Shown: positions 9,227 through 17,761 of the stretch, piece by piece
Layout: each line of letters starts with the position of its first letter
Numbering within the stretch: position 1 is the first letter of the stretch
Assembly: GCA_019751755.1 (NCBI GenBank)
Contig: JAIENA010000296.1
Coordinates: 1 to 64,000 of the forward strand
Source: Burkholderiaceae bacterium
Lineage (GTDB): Bacteria > Pseudomonadota > Gammaproteobacteria > Burkholderiales > Burkholderiaceae_D
Reading direction: 5' to 3'
DNA length: 64,000 bases
The notes under the pieces: generated by a model
What the model saw: only the letters and a program-made list of their open reading frames with translations
Databases searched by the model: none
Told to the model about the DNA's origin: nothing
Made by a program: the position numbers and the translations under genes

Positions 9227-9612
9227 CGCTGCATGTTCCACGCGGCCTGCACCTGCTGGCCGATTTGTCCGGTATCGACGCCGATAAACTGACCAGCTGC
9301 GACGCCATCGACCGCCTGCTGCGCGCGGCGGCCATGGCGGCCGGCGCGCACGTGCTGCACAGCCACTTCCACGGCTTTGGCCGCGGCCAGGGCGTGACGG
9401 GCGTCGCACTGCTGGCCGAGTCCCACATTTCGATCCACACCTGGCCGGAACACGGCTACGCGGCCGCCGACATTTTCATGTGCGGCGACGCGCAGCCGGA
9501 ACTGGCGCTGCGGGTGCTGCGCTCGGCACTGGCGCCAGCCGATTGCCGCGTGCAGACCATTGAGCGCACACCCGCGCCGGTGCTTACAGCTTGTACGACA
9601 CCCCAACGTTAA
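9223..9612 (+). CDS. speD: S-adenosylmethionine decarboxylase proenzyme (prokaryotic class 1B type)
   Basis: Pyruvoyl enzyme that decarboxylates AdoMet to supply aminopropyl groups. The 129-residue proenzyme shows LAESHISIHTWPEHGYA, with cleavage expected between Glu66 and Ser67 (Ser becoming the pyruvoyl), His72 and Cys87 (DIFMCGD) in the usual places. The GTG start overlaps the upstream stop by 4 nt. Its product is the donor for the membrane aminopropyltransferase at 4514-6025, and the by-product methylthioadenosine is the substrate of the nucleosidase at 48519. The 3' end overlaps the convergent TonB-receptor gene by 29 bp. Confidence 0.93.
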   Translation: MTLHVPRGLHLLADLSGIDADKLTSCDAIDRLLRAAAMAAGAHVLHSHFHGFGRGQGVTGVALLAESHISIHTWPEHGYAAADIFMCGDAQPELALRVLRSALAPADCRVQTIERTPAPVLTACTTPQR

Positions 9613-12175
9613 AGCGGCGACCGAATTCCGTTACTTCCTGCTGGAACGGATTCTTTGCCGTGGTGTAGACCACTTTCTGGTTGGTCAGATTGTCGATGCC
9701 AAAGCGCAGTTGCAGGTTCGGCGTCAATTGCTTGGCCAGATTCAAGGTCACATAGGTTTCCGCTTCATTGTTGATCAACTGCCCCGCGCCCCAGGTCGGG
9801 TTGCGCACAAAGGCGCTGTGGTAGTTGGCCGACATGCGCGCCTCAAAACCGTTTTTCTCGTACCACACGGTGACGCCGCCGTTATGCTTCATCAAGCCTT
9901 CGATCGGGAACGGATTCCCGCTCGGGAAGTTTTCCTTGATGTCGCTGCTGGTGTACGAGTAATTGCTGAAGATGCCGAAGCCATTGTCGAACGCCTGCTG
10001 GTACACCAGTTCCGCGCCGCGCACGTTGCCGCCCTCGCCGTTGACCGAGCGCGTGATGACAGCGCTGCGGCCATTGATGGTGGTGGTGTCGCCGGTGATG
10101 CCGATATAGCGGCTGATCTGCTTGTAGAACAGGCCCGCCGACAGCAGCGAACCTTTGCCGAAGTACCACTGGTACGCCAGGTCGGCCTGATTCGCCATCA
10201 TGGGCTTGAGTTCCGGATTGCCGGCGCTGCCGGTCAATGGCTGCACCGGATTCGGGTCCACGTTCAGGTTGCGCGAGCCGCGCATTTCATCGAGTGGCGC
10301 GCGCGACATGGCGCGTGCCAGCGAGAAGCGTACTTGCCGTTCCTGCTGCTCGTCCATGTTGAAGATCAGGTTCAGGCTGGGCAGCACTTCGGTATAGCTG
10401 GTACCGCCCGACACCGCGGTCGGCGCCGCGCCATTGAGCGACTGCATGCCTTCGCCGGTCTGCGACGTGTGCACCAGGCGCACACCGACATTACCGCGAT
10501 AGGTGCGCCCGCCCGCCTGGCCATCGAGTTCGCCCTGCGCATACAGCGACGAGCTGCGCTCCTTGACGCGCCAGCCGGACAACAAGTCGTTTTGCGTCGG
10601 TGTGCGGCCGTTCGGGTCAAACGCGTTGGCGCCAAACACCCGGCTGGTGGTGCCCATAAAATCTTTCAGCGCGATAAATGGCGCCGCCATGCCCTTGATG
10701 GCCACGGTTTCATAGTCGGCGTTGGCAATCGTGCCGGTTGGCGTCAGGTTCCACGTGGTCTGGTGGTATTTTTTTTCACGCTCGGTCAGGCGAGCGCCGA
10801 TTTTGACCCGGTTAACCGGGCCGAATTCGACCGGACGCGCGGCCGAGACGTGCACCGCGTCGAGGCGGTCGCGCAAATGGCCATCGGTGTCGACGTACAA
10901 GGTGGCAGGGCCAAAGTTGGCCGGATTGCCGGTATCCTGGCCATAGCTGTACTGCTGCTGCTCGTCGCCGGTGAACGACCAGCTGACGGTGGCGCCGCTC
11001 TTGGCGAACTGGCGCAAGTCGCGCCACTGGCTGGCGCGGCTGGCGTGCGACGTCGACAAGTCGGTTTCCAGCTTCCAGTCGCCGAGGTTGAACTTGCCAT
11101 TCACACCGGCGGCAAAGTTGTCCATATTCTGGATCCAGATGGTGTCATTGGTGGTCAGGCCCACGTCCTTGACGGTGCCGCCCACCACATAACCATCGCG
11201 AATGTCGGCCTTGCTGTAGTTGGCCTTTTGCCAGCCATCCCAGTTGCCAACGTCACCGCTCCAATGCGCCAGGCCCGGTTCCTTGATCTTCGCCTGCGCG
11301 AAATACAGGTCGCCGGTGATCAGCGCATCGGCGCTGGGTTTCCACTCGACCTTGCCCAACACCGACGAGCGGGTATCCTTGCCGCGCTTGATGGAATCGC
11401 TCCAGCCCCATGGGCTTTTATCGACCTTGCCATCGCCATTCAAATCGCCGGAATGGTCTTCATTGAAGCCGAAATGCTTGACGTTTTTTTCCAGCGATGG
11501 CTGGTCCTGGAAACTGAACGCCAGCGCCATGCCCAGCTTGCGGTCGTCAAACTGGTCAATGTAGACGCCGCCCAGGCGCGGTGCGGTTTTCTTGGCGCCG
11601 GGGATATCGCGGCCCAGCGCGTAATACAGCGCGTCGGCTTTCAGCGATGCCTGACGGCCGTTGTATTTCAGTGGCGAGACGGTTTGCAGGTCGATCGACG
11701 TGGCCACGCCGCCTTCCACCAGTTCCGCCGCCTGCGTTTTGTAGACGGTGGCGCCGCTCAGCGATTCGGACGGGAACTGCTCGAAGCGCACCGCGCGGTT
11801 CGGCTCCGACGAGGCCAGCTCGCGGCCATTCAGGGTGGCGCCGATAAAGCGCGGGCCCAGGCCACGCGCCACGATCTGGCTGGCGTTGCCACGGTCCATG
11901 CCGGACGACAGGCCGGGCAGCCGCGCCAGCGATTCAGCGATCGTCGTGTCAGGCAATTTGCCGATATCTTCCGACGCGATCACTTCCACCATGCTGTTCG
12001 ACGCTTCCTTGACCGCCAGCGCATTGCGCACGGAGGCGCGGATGCCCGACACCGTCACCTGCATCGGCGCTTCTTGCGACGCCGATGCGGTTTGCGCCTG
12101 CACGTTGAACGCCACGCCGGCCGCAGGCATGGCAAATGCGCTGGCAATCAGCCAGCAAAGCTGTTTTTGTTTCAT
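9584..12175 (-). CDS. TonB-dependent outer-membrane receptor, probably for galacto-oligosaccharides
   Basis: Outer-membrane beta-barrel of 863 residues. It has a signal peptide (about 1-28, ending VQAQ), then a plug domain (about 45-165, with IRASVRNALAVKEASN and LPDTTIAESLARLPGLS). The barrel finishes with an aromatic-containing strand FNVGVSYKL, as expected for BamA insertion. The IRxS-type plug start is typical of the large proteobacterial carbohydrate or iron receptor group. It lies beside GH35 and GH53 enzymes that cut beta-1,4-galactan and shares a candidate operator with them and with dgoD, so galactan fragments are the likely ligand (inference). Confidence 0.88.
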   Translation of the reverse strand: MKQKQLCWLIASAFAMPAAGVAFNVQAQTASASQEAPMQVTVSGIRASVRNALAVKEASNSMVEVIASEDIGKLPDTTIAESLARLPGLSSGMDRGNASQIVARGLGPRFIGATLNGRELASSEPNRAVRFEQFPSESLSGATVYKTQAAELVEGGVATSIDLQTVSPLKYNGRQASLKADALYYALGRDIPGAKKTAPRLGGVYIDQFDDRKLGMALAFSFQDQPSLEKNVKHFGFNEDHSGDLNGDGKVDKSPWGWSDSIKRGKDTRSSVLGKVEWKPSADALITGDLYFAQAKIKEPGLAHWSGDVGNWDGWQKANYSKADIRDGYVVGGTVKDVGLTTNDTIWIQNMDNFAAGVNGKFNLGDWKLETDLSTSHASRASQWRDLRQFAKSGATVSWSFTGDEQQQYSYGQDTGNPANFGPATLYVDTDGHLRDRLDAVHVSAARPVEFGPVNRVKIGARLTEREKKYHQTTWNLTPTGTIANADYETVAIKGMAAPFIALKDFMGTTSRVFGANAFDPNGRTPTQNDLLSGWRVKERSSSLYAQGELDGQAGGRTYRGNVGVRLVHTSQTGEGMQSLNGAAPTAVSGGTSYTEVLPSLNLIFNMDEQQERQVRFSLARAMSRAPLDEMRGSRNLNVDPNPVQPLTGSAGNPELKPMMANQADLAYQWYFGKGSLLSAGLFYKQISRYIGITGDTTTINGRSAVITRSVNGEGGNVRGAELVYQQAFDNGFGIFSNYSYTSSDIKENFPSGNPFPIEGLMKHNGGVTVWYEKNGFEARMSANYHSAFVRNPTWGAGQLINNEAETYVTLNLAKQLTPNLQLRFGIDNLTNQKVVYTTAKNPFQQEVTEFGRRFNVGVSYKL

Positions 12176-12298
12176 GGAGTCTCCCAGGACTATGGTTGTT
12201 TGTATTTTTTATACGCGGCGGCGGTAACCACGGTGCGCCGCGTTGGATTCATCGTACGGATGCGAGGGATTGCGAACCAATGCCGAATTCACTCAAAA

Positions 12299-12319
12299 CT
12301 ATGATCAATTCGTATAGCT
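12299..12319. promoter_or_regulatory. Candidate operator upstream of TonB receptor
   Basis: CTATG-N9-TATAGCT lies 124-144 bp upstream of the receptor ATG. It has the same half-sites and the same 9-nt spacing as the copy before dgoD (2885-2905). The rest of the 12176-12298 stretch is leader with no gene visible. Confidence 0.4.
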
Positions 12320-12325
12320 CCCCCT

Positions 12326-12649
12326 GGGGCCAGGCGTGCATTCGTGCACTCCCCCTCTGGGGTCAGGCATGCATTGATGCATTCATCCGGCAACTCGCGC
12401 GCGCAAGTAACCCAGCTAGTATATGGGCTACTTGCGCAAGGCGCGATCATCGTCAACACCATCGGTGACGGATTTGCGCTGGATTCGGTCTGCTCGGCTG
12501 GCTGTATTCCGCCATGTCAAACCAGCGGAATACACGCAGCGCCTGCGTCTCCTATAAAAATGAATGCACGATTGCACGCCTGACCCCAGTGGGGCAAACG
12601 CATCAATGCACGCCTGACCCCATTGTTGCTGACCCCATTGGGGGTTAGC
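12326..12649. repeat. Cluster of REP-like palindromic repeats between receptor and GH35 genes
   Basis: Four copies of a GGGG(T/C)CAGGC(G/A)TGCAT element: two forward (12326-12349, 12359-12384) and two inverted (12562-12588, 12600-12622). The last is followed by a TGACCCC / GGGGTTAGC hairpin that overlaps the GH35 stop. The forward and inverted pairs enclose about 180 bp without a convincing gene. The shared GGGGNCAGGC core also appears at 50281 and 56442-56506, so this is probably a dispersed intergenic family that may also end transcription. Confidence 0.6.
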
Positions 12650-15092
12650 GGACGTCGAGGCGGTACACGGGGGTGATCGTGACACCGCGCAGTTCGGCGA
12701 TTTGCTGCTTGCCGGCGAAATCGGGGCGGCCTTCTTTCGGGATGTAGACCGGGGCATCGGCCCGCAGCGGCAGTACCGATAAGGTCAGCGGGCCCTTGCC
12801 CGTATGCTTCAACGCGTATTGCCAGCCATAGCCGCTGTAGTACCAGTCATCGAGCATGCGGGTGCCGTTGAACAGGCGGCCGATGTCGCCGGTGAAGTCG
12901 AGGTTGACCAGCGCCTCCGGCTCGCCCTTGGCGGACGATGGCGGCACGTCGATGCGCCACGCGGCGGCCTGGCGGAAGCTTTCCGGGATCGGCTGCACGG
13001 CGGCTTTCGCCAGGCCGCCGATCATCACCGGACGCACGTCCTGCGCCGCCCGCAGCGGCGTGATGGTGGCCGCCAGGCGGCGCTCCGGCAACGTGATGTC
13101 AAACGACTGGAAGATCCCGTCGGTGCCTTCCTTCAACGCACCCTGCTTGGCCTTGACCGATTTCGGCAGCGGCGGATAAACGGCAAAGCGGAACGCGGGA
13201 TTGCCGTCCGAACGCAGCTTCACACCGCCATCGGCAAACCAGGTCTGCTGCGCGCTGAGCACCAGGCGGCGCTTGCCGGCCACCTCGCCCACGGCCAGGT
13301 GCTGCGCCTGCTGTTCCGACAGCACCACCACCGTCACTGGACGTCCCTGCGCGCCACGCAACGTGACGGCCGCACCGAGGCCGGGAACAATGCCATCGAC
13401 CACGACACCGGCACCGGCACCGGCATTGGACAGGCGCGCACCCGTGCCAATGCGCAGCGTGTCCGCCACCGTGCTGTCAAACGCCAGTTCCACCGGGATG
13501 TTGCCGCTGGCGGCAAACACGTACACCACGCCATCCTTGCCGTTATCCAGGCGCGCCACCGGCTGCGCCGTCGCATACGACAGGCGCGTGCCATCGAGAT
13601 CGAAATTGACCGGCCAGATGAAATACGCGCCATTGGCCACGTCCACCGGCTTGCGTGGGAACACCTTGGTCTCGTTGGGCAGCTTGACGGAAAACTGCAA
13701 TTGCTTCTGGTCCGGCATCGGGTACTGGCGCACGTGGTTGCTGACGAACAGGAAGGCGCTGTCGCCCTTGCTGCGCAAGGACAGGCGCGGCGTCACCAGG
13801 TCATCCGAATTGGCCGGCACCAGGTCCGGTTTGCGCACTGTCATCGGTGCCAGGCGCTCGCCAAAATCGTGCATGAACAAGTGATAAGGACGCAGCCGCG
13901 CCAGCACCGGACGCTGCTGGCCATCCGGCCCCAGTGGCGCCTGGAAGTCATAGCTGATCATCGGCGTGTCGTTATAGCCGCCACTGAGCGAGCTCTCTTC
14001 CAGCGACGTCAGGTCCATCGGATTGCGGCCGCCATGGAACATGTAATAGCCCAGCAAATTCACGCCGGAACCCAGCTGCACCGGCAGCATCGACGCGATA
14101 TCGTCGGCCGACACCACCGGCCGGCGGCGATACATGAACGGCAAGCCCGCGCCATATTCGGCGCCCAGGAACGGCGTGGTCTCCATATCGGTTTCCGCCG
14201 TACCTTTGCCCTGGCGCGCCGTCTGCGCTCCCAGGTCGCCACTGACACGGCTGTCGAAACGGAAGGCATAGGTTTCCTTCGGCTTCAGCTCGCGGGTACT
14301 GACGGCCCACGGTTCATCCGGATAGCCGCCAAACACCGGCGTCACTTCACCACTCGGATACACGGTCTGGTCCCAGCCCGTCACCGTGTACAGCGGCACA
14401 TCAACGCCCGCCTTCAACGCCAACTGCTTCAGCGTGCGTATGTGTCCCGCGCCTTCCGCCGGACCATCGAGGTTGTATTCATTTTCCAGCTGCGCCCCGA
14501 CCACGGGACCGCCATCCTTCCACAGCAAGCCTTTCAGCTGACGGCCAATTTCGTTGTACAGGCGCGCCACGTGGCCCAGGTATTGCGGGTCATCCTTGCG
14601 GGTCGGCATGGCGTTGACCACCCAGTCGGGAATCCCGCCATAGCGCACTTCCGCATGCACCCACGGTCCCAGGCGCACCACCACGTCCAGCCCGGCCTTT
14701 TGTGCCAGTTGCACGAAGCGCCGCAAATCGTTCTGGCCAGCCCAGTCGAAGCGGCCATCGCGCACTTCATGGTGGTTCCAGATCACGTAGGTGGCGACGA
14801 TATCAATCCCGGCCGCCTTCATTTTGCGCAACTCCGTGTCCCATTCGTCGGCTGGCGTGCGGCTGTAATGGAATTCGCCCATGACCGGCATCCACGGTTT
14901 GCCATCACGGGTCAGGTACTGGCTGTTGACGCCCAGCCGCGCACCGGACGGCGACACCGAGGTACCGGTCTTCAGCTGGTTTTCCAGTGGCGCCTTGGCC
15001 GGCGCACTGGCGTCTATGGTCAACAGGGTTTGGCCAAATGCACCGCCAGCGGCAAGGGCGGCCGCCAATGGCAGCAGGGTCAATCGTTTCAT
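12645..15092 (-). CDS. GH35 beta-galactosidase, exported
   Basis: Glycoside hydrolase family 35 enzyme of 815 residues with a signal peptide (MKRLTLLPLAAALAAGGAFG). The GH35 barrel (about 55-400) contains MGEFHYSRTPADEW, TYVIWNHHE, VRLGPWVHAE and the acid/base Glu205 in QLENEYNL. Glu312 in LGAEYGAG is the candidate nucleophile. The C-terminal 400 residues form beta-sandwich domains. It probably removes terminal galactose from galactan oligosaccharides in the periplasm or at the surface. It is transcribed divergently from the GH53 gene across a shared 221-bp promoter region. Confidence 0.9.
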   Translation of the reverse strand: MKRLTLLPLAAALAAGGAFGQTLLTIDASAPAKAPLENQLKTGTSVSPSGARLGVNSQYLTRDGKPWMPVMGEFHYSRTPADEWDTELRKMKAAGIDIVATYVIWNHHEVRDGRFDWAGQNDLRRFVQLAQKAGLDVVVRLGPWVHAEVRYGGIPDWVVNAMPTRKDDPQYLGHVARLYNEIGRQLKGLLWKDGGPVVGAQLENEYNLDGPAEGAGHIRTLKQLALKAGVDVPLYTVTGWDQTVYPSGEVTPVFGGYPDEPWAVSTRELKPKETYAFRFDSRVSGDLGAQTARQGKGTAETDMETTPFLGAEYGAGLPFMYRRRPVVSADDIASMLPVQLGSGVNLLGYYMFHGGRNPMDLTSLEESSLSGGYNDTPMISYDFQAPLGPDGQQRPVLARLRPYHLFMHDFGERLAPMTVRKPDLVPANSDDLVTPRLSLRSKGDSAFLFVSNHVRQYPMPDQKQLQFSVKLPNETKVFPRKPVDVANGAYFIWPVNFDLDGTRLSYATAQPVARLDNGKDGVVYVFAASGNIPVELAFDSTVADTLRIGTGARLSNAGAGAGVVVDGIVPGLGAAVTLRGAQGRPVTVVVLSEQQAQHLAVGEVAGKRRLVLSAQQTWFADGGVKLRSDGNPAFRFAVYPPLPKSVKAKQGALKEGTDGIFQSFDITLPERRLAATITPLRAAQDVRPVMIGGLAKAAVQPIPESFRQAAAWRIDVPPSSAKGEPEALVNLDFTGDIGRLFNGTRMLDDWYYSGYGWQYALKHTGKGPLTLSVLPLRADAPVYIPKEGRPDFAGKQQIAELRGVTITPVYRLDVR

Positions 15093-15176
15093 CGGTTTCT
15101 CCAGGGACTATATTTTTATGTGTCAAGCAGTCTACGGGCTGCATGTAGTGCGGAAATATGAATAATCATCGGCAAT

Positions 15177-15206
15177 CCATGCCGAAATGACATAGCTGGC
15201 GCTATG
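15177..15206. promoter_or_regulatory. Candidate operator in the GH35/GH53 divergent promoter
   Basis: CCATG-N9-CATAGCT at 15177-15197 matches the dgoD-upstream site at 16 of 21 positions. CATAGC at 15191-15196 also forms a perfect inverted repeat with GCTATG at 15201-15206 (4-nt gap). The site sits between the divergent starts at 15092 and 15314, where one regulator could serve both genes. Confidence 0.45.
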
Positions 15207-15313
15207 CCAAAAATCGTGCCCGTTATACGAACTTGCCATTAGTGACAAACGCACAACTTGCCGACAATGACCACGCAGTCCACAAAACCACAACATCATC
15301 TCGGGAGACCACC

Positions 15314-16303
15314 ATGAAACACACCACACGGGGCCTGGCCCTTTGGGCAGGCGCCTGCCTGCTTGCACTCTCCACCCACGCCGCCGCCCAGTTCGCCAAT
15401 GGCGCGGATGTCAGCTGGGTCAACCGGCAGGAAGCGGCCGGTTACCGGTTTTATGATGCGGCCGGGGTCCAGGGCGATCCCTTCGTGCTGCTGAAAAACC
15501 TGCAAGTCAATGCCATTCGCCTGCGGGTCTGGGTCAACCCCGCCGACGGCTGGAACAATGGCGCCGACGTGCTGTACAAAGCCAAACGCGCGGCCGCCCA
15601 GGGCCAGCGCATCATGATTGATTTCCATTACAGCGACACCTGGGCCGATCCCGGCAAGCAGACCAAGCCCGCCGCCTGGGCCGGCCACACGCTGGCGCAA
15701 TTGAAAAACGACGTGTATCAGCACACCAGCGGCATCCTGACCTATCTGAAAAACAACGGTATCGCGGTCGAATGGGTCCAAGTCGGCAATGAAATCAATG
15801 GCGGCATGCTGTGGCCGGAAGGCAGCACGTCAAATTTCAGCAACCTGGCCGGCCTGATCAACCAGGGGTATAACGCCAGCAAGGCCGTCTACCCGAACGC
15901 CAAGGTCATCGTGCATCTGGCGAACGGCTACAAGAATGCCGACTTCCGCTGGTTTTTTGACAACCTGAAGACCGCCGGCGGCAAGTGGGACGTCACCGGC
16001 ATGTCGCACTATCCGCCCGCCGCGCAATGGGCGTCCTATAACAGCCAGGTTGCCACCAGCATGAACGACATGGTGGCGCGCTACAGCAAGCCCGTCATGA
16101 TCTGCGAAGTCGGCATGGACTGGCAACAATCGGCTACGGCAAAAAGCATGATGGCCGACTTGCTGGCCAAAACCCGTGCGCTGGGCAGCAATGGCCTGGG
16201 CGTGTTTTATTGGGAACCGCAAGCCTATCCCGGCTGGGAAGGTTATACGATGGGGGCGGTCGATGCGTCCGGCAAATTCACCGCAGCGCTCGATCCCTAT
16301 TAA
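15314..16303 (+). CDS. GH53 arabinogalactan endo-beta-1,4-galactanase, exported
   Basis: Cuts internal beta-1,4-galactosyl bonds of type I galactan. It has 329 residues, a signal peptide (about 1-26, ending THAAAQ) and a GH53 barrel starting GADVSWV. The family motifs are present: RLRVWVNPADGW, MIDFHYSDTWADPGKQ, the acid/base Glu160 in VGNEINGGMLWP and the nucleophile Glu265 in ICEVGMDWQ. The start at 15314 follows GGGAG at 15303-15307; an upstream in-frame start at 15233 would place residues before the signal peptide. It works with the GH35 enzyme and the TonB receptor as a galactan-use locus. Confidence 0.94.
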   Translation: MKHTTRGLALWAGACLLALSTHAAAQFANGADVSWVNRQEAAGYRFYDAAGVQGDPFVLLKNLQVNAIRLRVWVNPADGWNNGADVLYKAKRAAAQGQRIMIDFHYSDTWADPGKQTKPAAWAGHTLAQLKNDVYQHTSGILTYLKNNGIAVEWVQVGNEINGGMLWPEGSTSNFSNLAGLINQGYNASKAVYPNAKVIVHLANGYKNADFRWFFDNLKTAGGKWDVTGMSHYPPAAQWASYNSQVATSMNDMVARYSKPVMICEVGMDWQQSATAKSMMADLLAKTRALGSNGLGVFYWEPQAYPGWEGYTMGAVDASGKFTAALDPY

Positions 16304-16374
16304 TTATTGATTGACCATGCCCGCCGCCGGTGCGACACTGGCGGCTTCCCATCCACCGAACAGGAGACTACACC

Positions 16375-16413
16375 ATGCATACCTTGGATATTGCCCTCCT
16401 GCCGGCTGCCTGA
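16375..16413 (+). CDS. Possible 12-residue leader peptide
   Basis: An ATG with a strong AGGAG 8 nt upstream opens a 12-codon frame, MHTLDIALLPAA, ending in TGA. It sits about 140 nt before the RsgA-like gene. Two hairpins lie between them: TCTTTGC/GCAAAGA at 16488-16509 and TGCGCGCC/GGCGCGCA at 16520-16540. The strong ribosome site on a tiny frame ahead of stem-loops is the layout of a translation-sensing leader. No function is known. Confidence 0.35.
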   Translation: MHTLDIALLPAA

Positions 16414-16487
16414 TTCGCGCCTTCCTGTCGTTCGACATGATGTAACGCCGCGCAATCGCGCGCCGGCTTTCCCAAATTAAATCGGCT

Positions 16488-16540
16488 TCTTTGCGCTCGT
16501 GTGCAAAGAAATGTGCTTTTGCGCGCCGCTCTGGCGCGCA
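16488..16540 (+). promoter_or_regulatory. Two stem-loops in the rsgA-like leader
   Basis: Stem 1 pairs TCTTTGC with GCAAAGA (7 bp, 8-nt loop). Stem 2 pairs TGCGCGCC with GGCGCGCA (8 bp, 5-nt loop) and ends 14 nt before the ATG at 16555. Neither has a following T-run, so they look like RNA-level control or processing elements rather than terminators. Confidence 0.45.
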
Positions 16541-16554
16541 CGATGGGAAACATC

Positions 16555-17625
16555 ATGTTATCTATTCAATTTGAAACGCTGCACCGTATTGGCTTTACCA
16601 ACGCCTTATTTTCGCAACTGGCAAACATGCCGGCCTTGCCCGATACACCGAATGTGCAGCTCATGCGCATTATCGAAGTCCATAAAGGCAGGCTGACCCT
16701 ACACAACGGCGAGCATCCTTGTTTCGCCCGTGTTTTGCCGCGCCTGATCACCGCATTGGAAGAAGCCGGTTATCAGTTGGCAGTCGGTGACTGGGTCATC
16801 GCGGACAATAACACCCAGAATGAATGGTGGATAACGTCACGCTTATCCCCAGCCAATCATTTAAGCCGCCGCGCTTTTGATGGTCGTCGGCAATCGGTGG
16901 CCAGCAACATCGATACCGCCTTATTAGTCATGGGCCTCGACCATGATTTCAATTTACGGCGGCTGGAACGGTATATTGCCTTGGTGGCAGCGGCAGCCAT
17001 TACCCCGGTGATTGTCTTAACCAAAGCCGATACGGTTGATCACGCGCATCAGCGCATGGATGAGACCGCCCAACGTCTGAATCATCGTTATGCCGTGCTG
17101 GCCATCAATGCACGGGATAACACATCGGTGCAGCAATTAGCACCATGGTTGAACAGTGGGCAAACACTGTGTTTATTAGGATCGTCCGGTGCGGGTAAAT
17201 CCACATTGACCAATACCCTGGCCAATGCTGGACAGCAAACCGGCACGATTCGGGAAGATGATAGCCGTGGCCGCCATACGACGACGTCCCGTTCCATGCA
17301 TTTTTGCGCCAATGGCGCCTGCATTATTGATGCACCGGGATTACGAACATTACGCCCCGATGGTGATGATGACTGTCTTCACGCAGCCTTTGAAGATATT
17401 GAACAATGGGCAGAGCACTGCCAATTTCGGAATTGCCGCCATGAATCGGAACCAGGCTGTGCCGTCATTGCCCATTGCAATCCAGACCGCGTCTTCAATT
17501 ATCACAAGTTGATGCGCGATATGCACCGCAGCCAGCAAACACCATTGGAACGAATTGCTGAACGGTCGCGCTGGAAAGCCATATTGAAATCCGCCGGCCT
17601 GCGCGGCAAACAAAAGCACGAATAA
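16555..17625 (+). CDS. RsgA-like circularly permuted ribosome-assembly GTPase
   Basis: GTPase of 356 residues of the RsgA/YjeQ family, which matures the 30S subunit. The G motifs are in permuted order: LTKADTV (G4) near residue 156, then GSSGAGKSTLTNTL (G1) near 209, then DAPGLRTL (G3). A C-terminal Cys-His-Cys zinc motif follows (CQFRNCRHESEPGC). The ATG at 16555 is preceded by GGGAAA; starts further up read through the hairpins. Codons are visibly more AT-rich (many TTA, ATT) than in the GH53 or atp genes, and the branch looks unlike the usual short RsgA, so it may be a transferred paralogue. Confidence 0.83.
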   Translation: MLSIQFETLHRIGFTNALFSQLANMPALPDTPNVQLMRIIEVHKGRLTLHNGEHPCFARVLPRLITALEEAGYQLAVGDWVIADNNTQNEWWITSRLSPANHLSRRAFDGRRQSVASNIDTALLVMGLDHDFNLRRLERYIALVAAAAITPVIVLTKADTVDHAHQRMDETAQRLNHRYAVLAINARDNTSVQQLAPWLNSGQTLCLLGSSGAGKSTLTNTLANAGQQTGTIREDDSRGRHTTTSRSMHFCANGACIIDAPGLRTLRPDGDDDCLHAAFEDIEQWAEHCQFRNCRHESEPGCAVIAHCNPDRVFNYHKLMRDMHRSQQTPLERIAERSRWKAILKSAGLRGKQKHE

Positions 17626-17761
17626 GCAACTGTCCCGGAGGGCGCTGCCGCGTCTTTCCGGGGCAAATTTCGTGTTTTCATGCCAATAGTTAGCGCAATC
17701 ATGCTGATTTATGGTACAAGACACGCTAAACTGACTGCCCATCCCCTGTCCGGAGTATTCC

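Noticed and set aside
9560..12304. A 914-codon open frame antisense to the TonB receptor
   Set aside because: Codon positions mirror the receptor gene, the translation is Arg/His/Ala-rich without domains, and the opposite frame has a signal peptide, plug and barrel end.
12804..15161. A 785-codon open frame antisense to the GH35 gene
   Set aside because: High-GC shadow frame; the GH35 product on the other strand has a signal peptide and catalytic motifs.
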